Source of the DNA: an uncultured Rothia sp.
GTDB taxonomy: Bacteria > Actinomycetota > Actinomycetes > Actinomycetales > Micrococcaceae
Length of the DNA: 10,963 nucleotides
Direction of reading: 5' to 3'
Assembly: GCA_937935205.1 (NCBI GenBank)
Contig: CALGXU010000467.1
Span: 1 to 10,963, forward strand
Shown: one piece after another, positions 1-6,353 of the stretch
How positions within the stretch are numbered: position 1 is the first letter of the stretch
Layout of the letters: every line of letters starts with the position of its first letter
The notes under the pieces: model-generated
Database searches by the model: none
Seen by the model: the letters and a program-made list of their open reading frames with translations, nothing else
What the model was told of the DNA's origin: nothing
Translations under genes and position numbers: made by a program

Positions 1-5
1 TCGCT

Positions 6-746
6 CTATTTACCCTGTTCCTTCATTCGTTCCTTCACAAAGCTGTTGAAGCCCTGCGGCTCAAGGATATGAGACGCCTTCCATTTATCGGGCCGCTCCG
101 CGGTACGGTGCAAACGCACATAGTAGGCGGGGCTGATGCTTCCTTCAACCTTCACGCAAACCGTGAGCCAGTAGGGGTTGTCACCGCCAGGAACTTTCAG
201 GGTCGGATCATCAACCAGTTCAGCACTAGTGACGGTTCCCTTGAAAACATCAACACGAGAGTTAGGCCCGTAGTGGTTTTGCAGTTTGGGGTCAATCATG
301 GGGTAGAGCTCTTCAGACCACTCCTTGTACGGCTTGCCACTGGTGTATGCGGTGACGATTGCTTTCGCGGCTTCAAGTGCGCGACCGCGGTCTTCGTCAG
401 TGATGCTGTTGAGGGTGGGAACACTGGAGGGCTGCTGGGGTCCACCACCGGTTCCCGCCAGGGGTGAGGGGTCAAGGCTCACGGTCGGGGTCGCTGCCGC
501 AGTGGTGGATGCCGTGGTGGTGCTTGCCGTCGCGCTCGGGGAGGCGGTCTCCTCGGTAACGATGGGGGTACGACCTGCGGTAGTGGTTGCGGGTGCAGGA
601 GTTGTAGTAGAGCTGGGGGTGGGGGTGGCGGTCGAGGTTCCGCCGGTGATGAGGGTTCCGCCCGGTGCGGAGCTATCGGTACTAGCGGAGCAGCCGGTGG
701 CGAGCAGGGCAAGGACAGCGGCAGCGGCGGTGATTTTGCGGGTCAT
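6..746 (-). CDS. Putative secreted lipoprotein with Thr/Ser/Pro/Ala-rich linker and C-terminal NTF2-like-looking domain
   Basis: The open frame continues upstream to 1085, but I start at ATG 746 because the next residues form a lipoprotein signal: positive MTRK, a hydrophobic stretch at residues 5-15, then the lipobox LATGC with Cys19. GAGAAAG lies 9 nt upstream of this start. The protein is 246 aa. Residues 20-110 are almost only Thr, Ser, Ala, Pro and Gly, a typical flexible tether across the cell envelope. Residues 113-246 look globular (start LNSITDEDRG; KEWSEELYPMI near 141; a beta-rich part ending HILEPQGF). This pattern of helix followed by beta strands resembles NTF2-like domains of lipoproteins near actinobacterial conjugative or integrative elements, but that is by eye only. 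It is probably anchored to the outer face of the membrane. It is divergent from the anchored protein at 1166, which has the same architecture. Function is not known. Confidence 0.8.
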   Translation of the reverse strand: MTRKITAAAAVLALLATGCSASTDSSAPGGTLITGGTSTATPTPSSTTTPAPATTTAGRTPIVTEETASPSATASTTTASTTAAATPTVSLDPSPLAGTGGGPQQPSSVPTLNSITDEDRGRALEAAKAIVTAYTSGKPYKEWSEELYPMIDPKLQNHYGPNSRVDVFKGTVTSAELVDDPTLKVPGGDNPYWLTVCVKVEGSISPAYYVRLHRTAERPDKWKASHILEPQGFNSFVKERMKEQGK

Positions 747-1165
747 GGAGATGGGCTTTCTCTGATGAACGGTTCTATGTATCGGTGTGATGTGTCGAGG
801 CGGGGCAATGTAGCTTTGCGACCGCCTGCGGTTGGTGTCTGCGTCGGGCATTGACGCATAGTGGGTGCATGGCTCAGCACCGGATTGGTAGAAATTCGGT
901 GTTTTTCGTGCAGTCCAGCTCATATCATGGTAGCTCAGGGCGAGCACCTGCAGGATATCTGTAGGCATGATAGGGTATCTTTTGACACCGATAAATACGT
1001 GCCGCCGTGTTTTTGCGTCTTGCAGTCCTCGATGTTGTGTTCTGGCTCGGATGCTCACCTGCGGCACCGCATAGTTTCTCATCACTCATTCAATCTCTGC
1101 CCTCCTGCTGGGGGTGGGTTCGTCGCGCCCCGAAATTGCGGGGTCTACGTATTTTGGAGATTGTT
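747..1165. other. Long divergent intergenic region, no supported gene
   Basis: These 419 bases separate the lipoprotein and the anchored protein. Short open frames cross it, but none has a convincing start, ribosome site or protein-like composition. Candidate promoter parts are scattered. TTGACA at 982-987 is a perfect -35 hexamer on the plus strand but has no good -10 at 16-18 nt. TAGTTT at 1072-1077 could be a plus-strand -10 about 90 nt before the ATG at 1166. TATCAT on the minus strand around 966-972 could drive the lipoprotein. None is decisive. The region presumably carries the two divergent promoters. Confidence 0.4.
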
Positions 1166-1891
1166 ATGGAGAACAAGGGTGGAGTCACTATCCCCCGCTG
1201 GGCTTTCGGACTAGCAGCAGCTGTTGTAGCCCTCCTCGTTGTACTGGTCATCGTGCTCATTCCGCGCGGCGGCGATAATTCCAATACCTCCGCCGCGGGT
1301 AGCTCGAATGGTGCAGCTCAGTCGAACTCCGCTACAGGCAACTCGAATGGCGCGGCTCAGTCAAAGCCTACCTCTACCGTAGAGGCTGGAACCTGCGGTG
1401 CTGGCGCCTCAGACGACCAGGCAGTACTGGACGCCGCACCCAAGAACACCACGTGGGTAAGCACCAATGGGGGTTGGATGGGACCGGTCTCAAAGACCGC
1501 TGGTCCGATGGCAAAATCGTCGATTGAAAACTGCTTTGAGCACTCGGCTGAGGGCGGGTTGTACGCCGCAACCTGGGCTTATATTCAGATGGTAGAGTCC
1601 CCGAAGGACTATATGCCGACTATTGTTGGCCCCGGCGCCGACGCACTCCGCGAACTCCGCATGAAGGACACCAAAACCGCTCCGGTTCTCCATATTTCTG
1701 GTTACCGTTACATCTCCTACACTCCGGAGCGTGCAACGGTGCGATTGCTAATCAAGACCCCGTCGGCTACGTACTGGTCTGCCGATATTGTGATGGAGTG
1801 GCACGATGGTGATTGGCACTACTGGGCTCCTACGACTCCTACTGAAGCTGGCAAGGCTGACCCGGACGAGTTCATTACCTGGGGTTCCTAA
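1166..1891 (+). CDS. Membrane-anchored protein with low-complexity linker and DUF8175-like extracellular domain
   Basis: I start at ATG 1166, inside a longer frame beginning at 1007, because GGAG at 1156-1159 is 6 nt upstream and the following residues make a good N-terminal anchor. The protein is 241 aa: a short cytoplasmic N-terminus, one membrane helix at about residues 13-33, a Ser/Asn/Ala/Gly linker at 36-72, then a globular part at 76-241. The globular part has the order TTWVSTNGGWMGPVSKTAGP (95-114), a small-residue helix GGLYAATWAYIQM (130-142), and beta-rich segments ending DWHYWAP (216-222). This order resembles, from memory, the actinobacterial DUF8175 family often found with conjugation genes of integrative elements; a profile search is needed. 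Cys77 and Cys123 could form a disulfide outside the cell. No enzyme motif is visible. It is followed by a strong terminator. Confidence 0.85.
   Translation: MENKGGVTIPRWAFGLAAAVVALLVVLVIVLIPRGGDNSNTSAAGSSNGAAQSNSATGNSNGAAQSKPTSTVEAGTCGAGASDDQAVLDAAPKNTTWVSTNGGWMGPVSKTAGPMAKSSIENCFEHSAEGGLYAATWAYIQMVESPKDYMPTIVGPGADALRELRMKDTKTAPVLHISGYRYISYTPERATVRLLIKTPSATYWSADIVMEWHDGDWHYWAPTTPTEAGKADPDEFITWGS
1303..1362 (+). repeat. Two-copy 21-bp in-frame repeat in the linker (SNGAAQS twice)
   Basis: The 21 bases at 1303-1323 recur at 1342-1362, a 39-bp (13-codon) offset, with 2 differences, both at third codon positions. They encode SNGAAQS twice. The repeat lies in the flexible linker of the anchored protein, so gain or loss of a unit would only change tether length. 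Confidence 0.8.
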
Positions 1892-1916
1892 AACCTAACA
1901 GCCTGTACGGGCAATA

Positions 1917-1964
1917 AAACGCGGTGGGGCACGACCTTTCAACAGGTCGCGCCCCACCGCGTTT
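1917..1964. terminator. Strong bidirectional intrinsic terminator
   Basis: The arm AAACGCGGTGGGGC (1917-1930) is perfectly complementary to 1951-1964. One mismatch follows (1931/1950), then 5 more pairs (CGACC 1932-1936 with GGTCG 1945-1949) around an 8-nt loop. T-rich sequence follows on both strands. It sits 25 nt after the stop at 1891 and 47 nt after the stop of the convergent gene at 2012, so it can serve both. Confidence 0.92.
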
Positions 1965-2011
1965 ATACGTTTAAGCCCTATCTATGAGCTATCCACTAGA
2001 CACCGCCTCCG

Positions 2012-2437
2012 TTAGAAGAAGTCAATGTCAGGGAGGCCCGCAAAAATATCAGCAAAGAACTCGTACGTACCCCGAACGAAGCGCTCGCTGCGGTCCTCCA
2101 CCTCGCTATCAGCCCGCGAATACGTGAAAAGGCCACCAATAATCTTCACACCAAAGACATACAGCCCAACAGCCCCAAGGGCCAGAGCAGCGAAAGGCAT
2201 CACCAGCATGACTACAAAGTGAAGAATCACGTTATCAATCGAGCTGCCAAGCAACACCAGGCCGACAATGACAACCCCCGTCACAATCAAACACACGGGC
2301 ACACTCAGAACGTACATGCCCCAGGCGATAATACGCAGAACAGTCTTCCAGAAGCCACGGCGCGGCTTCTCCTGCAGATAATCTACAGGATGCGAAAGAT
2401 ACGGTGCAGTGTGCTGAAGTGCCGGCTGGTGGCTCAT
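2012..2437 (-). CDS. Small hypothetical membrane protein (141 aa)
   Basis: The start is ATG 2437 with AGGAGA 9 nt upstream. The N-terminal 33 residues are polar with aromatic and basic residues (a YLQEKPRRGFW segment). Two long hydrophobic stretches follow at about residues 34-64 and 70-104, enough for two to four membrane helices with a short loop around SSIDN (65-69). The C-terminal tail (105-141) is charged (RADSEVEDRSER) and ends in acidic/aromatic LPDIDFF. No catalytic or metal-binding motif is visible and I do not recognise the family. It lies 107 nt downstream of the lipid-kinase-like gene on the same strand with no terminator visible between, so read-through is possible, though it has its own ribosome site. 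Its 3' end faces the shared terminator at 1917-1964. Confidence 0.8.
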   Translation of the reverse strand: MSHQPALQHTAPYLSHPVDYLQEKPRRGFWKTVLRIIAWGMYVLSVPVCLIVTGVVIVGLVLLGSSIDNVILHFVVMLVMPFAALALGAVGLYVFGVKIIGGLFTYSRADSEVEDRSERFVRGTYEFFADIFAGLPDIDFF

Positions 2438-2446
2438 AGGTGGTTG

Positions 2447-2452
2447 TCTCCT
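2447..2452 (-). promoter_or_regulatory. Ribosome binding site of the 141-aa membrane protein
   Basis: AGGAGA on the minus strand, 9 nt before ATG 2437. It fixes this start and contrasts with the apparently leaderless genes upstream. On the minus strand TATTCT (about 2486-2491) and TATACA (about 2465-2470) are possible -10 elements, but neither has a matching -35. Confidence 0.7.
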
Positions 2453-2544
2453 GACGTACTCGGTGTATACATCAACACTCCCGAGAATACGTCACCCACC
2501 TGGGCGATTCCTCAAAACGGGTGCGAGCAAGCAAACCACGCCGG

Positions 2545-3633
2545 CTAGAGCACCTCGGGGTGGACCGCCACCTCTACGGCGGCAGGTAGCACGCGTGCGC
2601 TAATACGGTACGCCGACGGTGCCGGGTCACCATCCACCTCAACCGGCTGCGCACCATCCGGGAACTCCAGCACGACCTCAGACCCCACCAGGTGGCGAAT
2701 CACCGGCAGCTCAACGCGCGGCGAACCCAAAATCGTGCGGCGCGTAACCTTCGCCATCAGCAGCCCCCACTCCACCAGGTCACGCGGCGACGCCACAATC
2801 ACCTCAAGGTTGCCGTCATTCACATCCGTCATATCCGCCAGGCGAATACCACCCTGCAGGCGGCCACAATTCGCGATCAGCACCGACCGCATCGGCAGAG
2901 TACGAGGCTCCCCACCATCCACGCTAATACGCACCGGGTGCGACCTGCCCAGCATGTGCTTCATGCCGGACTGCACGTACGCAACCCAGCCGAACTTCGC
3001 CTTAATCTCCTCGTTCGTATCATTCATGACAAGCGCATCAAAGCCGGCACCACTCATCACAAAGAACGTGTGTTCGGTTTCTTCGCCGGGGGTGCTCGTC
3101 GTCGTCATCTCAATCGCATCAACGGCCTGACCTGCACCGTTGAGCGCAATATTCACGCACGCCGCCACGTCACTGACCGGAATATACAGGTTACGCGCCA
3201 GCAGGTTACCGGTACCCATCGGCAGAATACCCAGGCGCGGCTTGGGCCCCTCATGATGCGCCAGCGCCGCCGCCACAGCACGCACCGTACCGTCACCACC
3301 GGCAGCAATGAGCAGGTCAACACCCTCAGCGATCAGCTCGCGGGCAGCCTCAGAACCGGGCTCGTCCACGCGGGTGGTGCGCACCAGCGGCTGCGGGTGG
3401 CCGTTCGCCGCGAGGGTACGTTCCAGAATCTCAATAGCCGCCGCAGCGCCGGGCTTGCTCGGGTTGTACACCACGCCCACGCGCTGCGCCTCACCGGTGG
3501 GCAGGGTCGGCAGAACGCCAAAGGGCGCACCCAGTTCGATAGCACGTCGGCGCGCTTCACGGCGGGCACGAGTGACGGAGGCGGTCAGCGCCGCCGCCGC
3601 GGAAACACCAAGGAGTTTACGGTATAGAGGCAT
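2545..3633 (-). CDS. Diacylglycerol kinase/sphingosine kinase-fold lipid kinase-like protein
   Basis: The 362-aa protein has the signatures of the DAGK catalytic family (bacterial DgkB/YegS type, LCB5-like). VVYNPSKPGA (54-63) opens the nucleotide-binding domain. AAGGDGTVRAV (110-120) is the diagnostic GGDGT loop. LGILPMGTGNLLARNL (134-149) is the second conserved block. The C-terminal beta-sandwich includes GFDA (197-200), GGIRLADMTDVNDGNLEV (261-278) and VEVDGDPAP (331-339). Family members phosphorylate diacylglycerol or similar lipids with ATP at the cytoplasmic face of the membrane; the true substrate here is unknown. The N-terminus (SAAAALTASV, then an Arg-rich helix RARREARRR at 22-30) may sit on the membrane. 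Residues 178-189 (TTSTPGEETEHT) form a polar insertion. ATG 3633 has no Shine-Dalgarno but TAGTCT 7 nt upstream, suggesting a leaderless mRNA. A kinase-like gene near serS is, as I recall, common in Micrococcaceae. Confidence 0.93.
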   Translation of the reverse strand: MPLYRKLLGVSAAAALTASVTRARREARRRAIELGAPFGVLPTLPTGEAQRVGVVYNPSKPGAAAAIEILERTLAANGHPQPLVRTTRVDEPGSEAARELIAEGVDLLIAAGGDGTVRAVAAALAHHEGPKPRLGILPMGTGNLLARNLYIPVSDVAACVNIALNGAGQAVDAIEMTTTSTPGEETEHTFFVMSGAGFDALVMNDTNEEIKAKFGWVAYVQSGMKHMLGRSHPVRISVDGGEPRTLPMRSVLIANCGRLQGGIRLADMTDVNDGNLEVIVASPRDLVEWGLLMAKVTRRTILGSPRVELPVIRHLVGSEVVLEFPDGAQPVEVDGDPAPSAYRISARVLPAAVEVAVHPEVL

Positions 3634-3640
3634 AGTTCTT

Positions 3641-3646
3641 AGACTA
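3641..3646 (-). promoter_or_regulatory. Putative -10 (TAGTCT) for leaderless transcription of the lipid-kinase-like gene
   Basis: TAGTCT fits TANNNT and ends exactly 7 nt before ATG 3633, which would place the transcription start at or next to the A of ATG. No Shine-Dalgarno is present. No convincing -35 is visible. Confidence 0.6.
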
Positions 3647-3658
3647 CCGGGATACGCG

Positions 3659-3695
3659 AAAACCCGCCCACCGTTTACGCGGTGAGCGGGTTTTT
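3659..3695. terminator. Intrinsic terminator downstream of serS, usable in both directions
   Basis: AAAACCCGC (3659-3667) pairs with GCGGGTTTT (3686-3694). After one mismatch (3668/3685) CACCG (3669-3673) pairs with CGGTG (3680-3684) around a 6-nt loop. TTTT closes the minus-strand read and TTTTT the plus-strand read. It ends the serS transcript about 160 nt after the serS stop and insulates the kinase-like promoter at 3641-3646. Confidence 0.88.
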
Positions 3696-3710
3696 CGGCT
3701 GATTTTGAGA

Positions 3711-3755
3711 TTACTCAGCGGCTACTGCCGGGATGACCTCGGCGTCACCCATGTA
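3711..3755 (-). pseudogene. Duplicated fragment of the serS 3' end
   Basis: These 45 bases match the last 15 codons of serS (3854-3898) at 42 of 45 positions. Read on the minus strand they encode YMGDAEVIPAVAAE and a stop, against YMGGAEVIPAVAAE in serS. Two of the three differences are silent and one is Gly to Asp. The frame upstream of the fragment differs from the serS frame and has no start codon, so it is not a gene. The copies lie 143 bp apart as direct repeats. It could be a tandem duplication, a remnant of allele replacement, or the scar of an element that entered at the serS 3' end. Confidence 0.88.
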
Positions 3756-3791
3756 GAGATGAGGGAGCCGGGTGCGAGCGCGCGAGCACTT

Positions 3792-3846
3792 AAGAGGCTT
3801 CCGAATCAGGCGAGGTAACGAGCCTGGAGCCTCGGAATCACCTCTT
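3792..3846. repeat. Imperfect inverted repeat just downstream of the serS stop
   Basis: Three nested paired segments occur: AAGAGG (3792-3797) with CCTCTT (3841-3846), TTCCGA (3799-3804) with TCGGAA (3832-3837), and CAGGC (3807-3811) with GCCTG (3822-3826), around a 10-nt loop. It begins 8 nt after the serS stop and lies between the two copies of the serS tail. There is no T-tract, so it is a poor intrinsic terminator; it may stabilise the 3' end of the mRNA or be part of the material inserted between the two tails. Confidence 0.65.
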
Positions 3847-3853
3847 CGTCCCT

Positions 3854-5164
3854 TTACTCAGCAGCTACTGCGGGGATGACCTCGGCGCCACCCATGTAGG
3901 GGCGAAGAGCCTCAGGAATCACAACAGAACCGTCTGCCTGCTGGTGAGTCTCCAGGATGGCAACCACCCAGCGAGTCGTCGCCAGGGTACCGTTCAGGGT
4001 CGCTACGGAGCGGGTGCGGCCCTTACGCACGTTGCCTGCCTCGTCCACGGTGTCCGGGGTGCGCTCGCGAATGTTCAGGCGGCGCGCCTGGTAGGTGGTG
4101 CAGTTCGAGGTGGAGGTCAGCTCGCGGTAGGTGCCCTGGGTGGGGACCCACGCCTCGCAGTCGAACTTGCGGGCGGCGGAAGTGCCCAGGTCGCCTGCGG
4201 CGGTGTCAATCACGCGGTATGCGAGGCCGCAGCGCTGCAGCATTTCCTCTTCGAGGGACAGCAGCTTTGCGTGCATCTCTTCTGCCTGCTCGACGGGGCA
4301 GTAGACGAACATTTCAGCCTTGTTGAACTGGTGCACGCGAATGATGCCGCGGGTGTCCTTGCCTGCGGAGCCTGCCTCGCGGCGGTAGCAGGAGGACCAG
4401 CCCAGGTACTTCTTCGCGCCCTTCTCGAAGTCGAGAATTTCGTCGGTGTGGTAGCCGGCGAGCGCCACCTCGGAGGTGCCGACCAGGTACAGGTCGTCGC
4501 GTTCGAGGCGGTAGATTTCGTCGTCGTGCTTGACGTTGAAGCCGGTGCCGTTCATGATTTCGGGGCGTACCAGGGTGGGGGTGGTCATCATGGTGAAGCC
4601 GTGCTCGGTTGCGAGGTCGAGCGCCATCCACATGAGCGCCTGTTCGAGGCGTGCGACCTGGCCCTTGAGGAAGTAGAAGCGTGCGCCGGAGACCTTCGCG
4701 CCGCGTGCCATGTCGATGCCGTCGACGAGTTCGCCGATTTCGAGGTGGTCGCGCGGTTCGAAGCCTTCGGTGGTGAAGTCGCGGGGGGTGCCGACTTCCT
4801 TGACGACTACGTAGTCGTCTTCGCCGCCGACGGGTACGCCGTCGATGATGAGGTTTTCGATGCTGCTGATCAGTTCCTCGTATTCGGCGGTTTTCGCTTC
4901 GGAGGCTGCCTTTGCTTCGTTGACGCGGGCGGCAAGTTCCTTCGCCTGTGCGACGAGGGCGGGCTTTTCTTCCTTGGGTGCCTTTGCGACAGTCTTGCCG
5001 AAGGCGTTCTGTTCGGCGCGCAGGGTCTCGTATTCGCCGATGAGTGCGCGGCGTGCGGTGTCGGCTTCGAGGATGCGGTCGACGTGGGTTTCGTCCTTGC
5101 CGCGTGCTCGCTGGGAGGCGCGGAAGACGTCGGGGTTTTCGCGGAGGAGGTTAATATCAATCAC
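3854..5164 (-). CDS. serS: Seryl-tRNA synthetase
   Basis: This 436-aa protein has the normal length and layout of bacterial SerRS, a class II aminoacyl-tRNA synthetase that activates serine with ATP and loads it on tRNA-Ser in the cytoplasm. Residues 1-105 form the tRNA-binding long-helix arm (charged heptad-like region at 28-103), followed by IDGVPVGGEDDYVV (107-120). The catalytic core shows LVGTSEVALAGYH (227-239, the TSE loop), motif 2 with CYRREAGSAGKDTRG (259-273; Arg261, Arg262, Glu263), ELTSTSNCTTYQARR (348-362), and motif 3 around TLNGTLATTRWVVAILETHQ (389-408; Arg398). The start is GTG 5164, giving the usual MIDINLLREN. TAGGAT lies 6 nt upstream, so the mRNA may be leaderless; TAGGTAGGA could also act as a weak ribosome site. 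pheA lies 91 nt upstream on the same strand. The 3' end is partly duplicated at 3711-3755. Confidence 0.98.
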   Translation of the reverse strand: MIDINLLRENPDVFRASQRARGKDETHVDRILEADTARRALIGEYETLRAEQNAFGKTVAKAPKEEKPALVAQAKELAARVNEAKAASEAKTAEYEELISSIENLIIDGVPVGGEDDYVVVKEVGTPRDFTTEGFEPRDHLEIGELVDGIDMARGAKVSGARFYFLKGQVARLEQALMWMALDLATEHGFTMMTTPTLVRPEIMNGTGFNVKHDDEIYRLERDDLYLVGTSEVALAGYHTDEILDFEKGAKKYLGWSSCYRREAGSAGKDTRGIIRVHQFNKAEMFVYCPVEQAEEMHAKLLSLEEEMLQRCGLAYRVIDTAAGDLGTSAARKFDCEAWVPTQGTYRELTSTSNCTTYQARRLNIRERTPDTVDEAGNVRKGRTRSVATLNGTLATTRWVVAILETHQQADGSVVIPEALRPYMGGAEVIPAVAAE

Positions 5165-5170
5165 TGTTTT

Positions 5171-5176
5171 ATCCTA
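5171..5176 (-). promoter_or_regulatory. Putative -10 (TAGGAT) of serS
   Basis: TAGGAT fits TANNNT and ends 6 nt before GTG 5164. It would give a leaderless or nearly leaderless mRNA. The same bases belong to TAGGTAGGA, a weak Shine-Dalgarno candidate, so this case is less clear than the other four. Confidence 0.5.
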
Positions 5177-5255
5177 CCTAATCTTGCGGTGGGTTGTGGG
5201 CGGGGTTTGCGCTGGTGGGGCGCGGGTAGGTGCGGGGGTGTCTAGCGGCGGGCGG

Positions 5256-6203
5256 CTAGTGGCGCTGCAGGTGTGCGGGGCGGCCGTTGGGGAAGAGCGA
5301 CTCGACCCATTCGTGTGCTGCGTCGAAGGAACCATCGGAGTGGATGGCATCGACTTCGGTGTTTTCGTGGTCGGCGCGCGGGTAGGAGCCGAGGAATTTC
5401 AGCGTCGGGGAGACGCGGTGCAGGCCGCGCAGTGCATCGCGCATGCGTGCCTCATAGATGTGGCCGTCGGCGTCGATGCTGAACGAGTAGGAGCCCATAC
5501 CTTCGCCGGTGGGGCGTGATTCGATGCGGGAGAGGTTCACGCCGCGCACGGAGAACTGTTCGAGCAGTTCGAGCAGGGCGCCGGCGCGGTTGGTGGGTAG
5601 CGGCACGGTCAGGGTGGTCTTGTCGGAGCCGGTCGGTTCGGGGATGTCGGCGGTGCGGGAGAGCAGCACGAAGCGGGTCACGGCGTTCTTGTTGTCGCCG
5701 ATGTTGTCCTGCAGTACGTGCAGTTCCGGGTGGTAGTTCAGCAGCGCCGGGGAGCAGATTGCCGCGTCGTAGGTGCAGCCCTCTTCGAGCAGGCCGACAG
5801 CCGCCGCGGCGGTGGAGGAGCCGGGCAGGTAGGCGGCGGTGGGCACGTTCTCCTGCGCCCAGCCGCGCACCTGCGCCCAGGCGTGAGAGTGGGTGGAGAT
5901 GGTCTTAACGTCGTCAATGCTGATGGGCTTCGCGGCGACCAGCACGAAGCGGATCGGTACGAGCACCTCGCGAATAATGCGTACACCCTCGCTGGCTGCG
6001 ATAGCATCCAGGGTGGCGCTCACGCCGCCCTCCACGGAGTTTTCGATGGGCACCATGGCGGCGTCTGCCTCGCCCGCGTTCAGGCGTGCGAGCGCGTCGG
6101 GCACGCTCGTGGCGGGGATGCGTTCGGCGTCGGATGCGCCGGGAACGCTCAGCAGGGCGGATTCGGTGAAGGTGCCGGAGGGGCCAAGGTAGGTGTATCG
6201 CAT
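5256..6203 (-). CDS. pheA: Prephenate dehydratase (phenylalanine biosynthesis)
   Basis: The 315-aa protein is a stand-alone prephenate dehydratase, which turns prephenate into phenylpyruvate, water and CO2 before transamination to phenylalanine. The PDT domain runs from GPSGTF (7-12) through VPIENSVEGG (51-60) to the hallmark NAVTRFVLLS (173-182), whose TRF threonine (Thr176) is catalytic in known enzymes. The ACT domain follows, with GALLELLEQF (208-217) and ESRP (228-231), the motif for allosteric phenylalanine binding, so feedback inhibition is expected. No chorismate mutase domain is fused, as usual in actinobacteria. Residues 277-315 are a variable tail. ATG 6203 has TACTAT 6 nt upstream and no good ribosome site, pointing to a leaderless mRNA. 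The pheA-serS neighbourhood is shared, sometimes with genes between, by several actinobacteria including mycobacteria. Confidence 0.97.
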   Translation of the reverse strand: MRYTYLGPSGTFTESALLSVPGASDAERIPATSVPDALARLNAGEADAAMVPIENSVEGGVSATLDAIAASEGVRIIREVLVPIRFVLVAAKPISIDDVKTISTHSHAWAQVRGWAQENVPTAAYLPGSSTAAAAVGLLEEGCTYDAAICSPALLNYHPELHVLQDNIGDNKNAVTRFVLLSRTADIPEPTGSDKTTLTVPLPTNRAGALLELLEQFSVRGVNLSRIESRPTGEGMGSYSFSIDADGHIYEARMRDALRGLHRVSPTLKFLGSYPRADHENTEVDAIHSDGSFDAAHEWVESLFPNGRPAHLQRH

Positions 6204-6209
6204 GCCACT

Positions 6210-6215
6210 ATAGTA
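6210..6215 (-). promoter_or_regulatory. Putative -10 (TACTAT) of pheA
   Basis: TACTAT fits TANNNT and ends 6 nt before ATG 6203. An overlapping TATAGT (6207-6212) is too close to the start. No clear -35 is visible. The repeats at 6249-6325 lie upstream of it. Confidence 0.6.
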
Positions 6216-6248
6216 GCGTCTGCCGTGGAGGGGCCGCCGAATTCGGTG

Positions 6249-6303
6249 ATAGGTTACGGTCTTTGGCGGTAGTTAAAAGCCCCTACCGAAGTCACTAACC
6301 TAT
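6249..6303. repeat. Nested inverted repeat upstream of the pheA promoter
   Basis: ATAGGTTA (6249-6256) is perfectly complementary to TAACCTAT (6296-6303). Inside it CGGTAG (6267-6272) is perfectly complementary to CTACCG (6283-6288), and CTT (6261-6263) can pair with AAG (6289-6291). The loop is TTAAAAGCCC. It lies between the stop of the spermidine-synthase-like gene (6354) and the pheA promoter, in a stretch richer in A/T than its surroundings. No T-tract follows on either strand, so a regulatory or mRNA-structure role fits better than a terminator. Confidence 0.7.
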
Positions 6304-6325
6304 GGTCGAAAAACCTAAGTCATTA
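6285..6325. repeat. Direct repeat ACC(G/T)AAGTCA(C/T)TA, two copies
   Basis: ACCGAAGTCACTA (6285-6297) and ACCTAAGTCATTA (6313-6325) match at 11 of 13 positions with a 28-nt offset. The first copy overlaps the right arm of the inverted repeat. Repeats of this size are typical of protein-binding sites. Confidence 0.5.
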
Positions 6326-6353
6326 CTGAAAACCCAGGCAACAGCTGAAACCG

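Noticed and set aside
982..987. Perfect -35 hexamer TTGACA in the left intergenic gap
   Set aside because: No acceptable -10 lies 16-18 nt downstream, and it is about 180 nt from the gene; not reported as a promoter.
747..1085. Longer N-terminus for the lipoprotein
   Set aside because: The lipoprotein signal with Cys19 begins at ATG 746; extra residues in front would bury the signal peptide.
861..1214. 117-aa plus-strand open frame in the divergent gap
   Set aside because: No ribosome site, no motif, odd Cys/His-rich composition, and it overlaps the well-supported start at 1166 in another frame.
3711..3853. A small peptide gene ending in the duplicated serS tail
   Set aside because: The open frame that reads into the tail has no start codon with a ribosome site; it is better explained as a gene fragment.
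3944..5245. 433-aa open frame on the plus strand opposite serS
   Set aside because: Its sequence is rich in Cys, Gly, Ala, Val and Phe in a pattern produced by reading the serS codons backwards; it has no recognisable motif or ribosome site, while serS is certain.
5242..5259. Inverted repeat CTAGC/GCTAG at the pheA stop codon, considered as a terminator
   Set aside because: Only 5 base pairs, overlapping the stop codon and with no T-tract; too weak to call.
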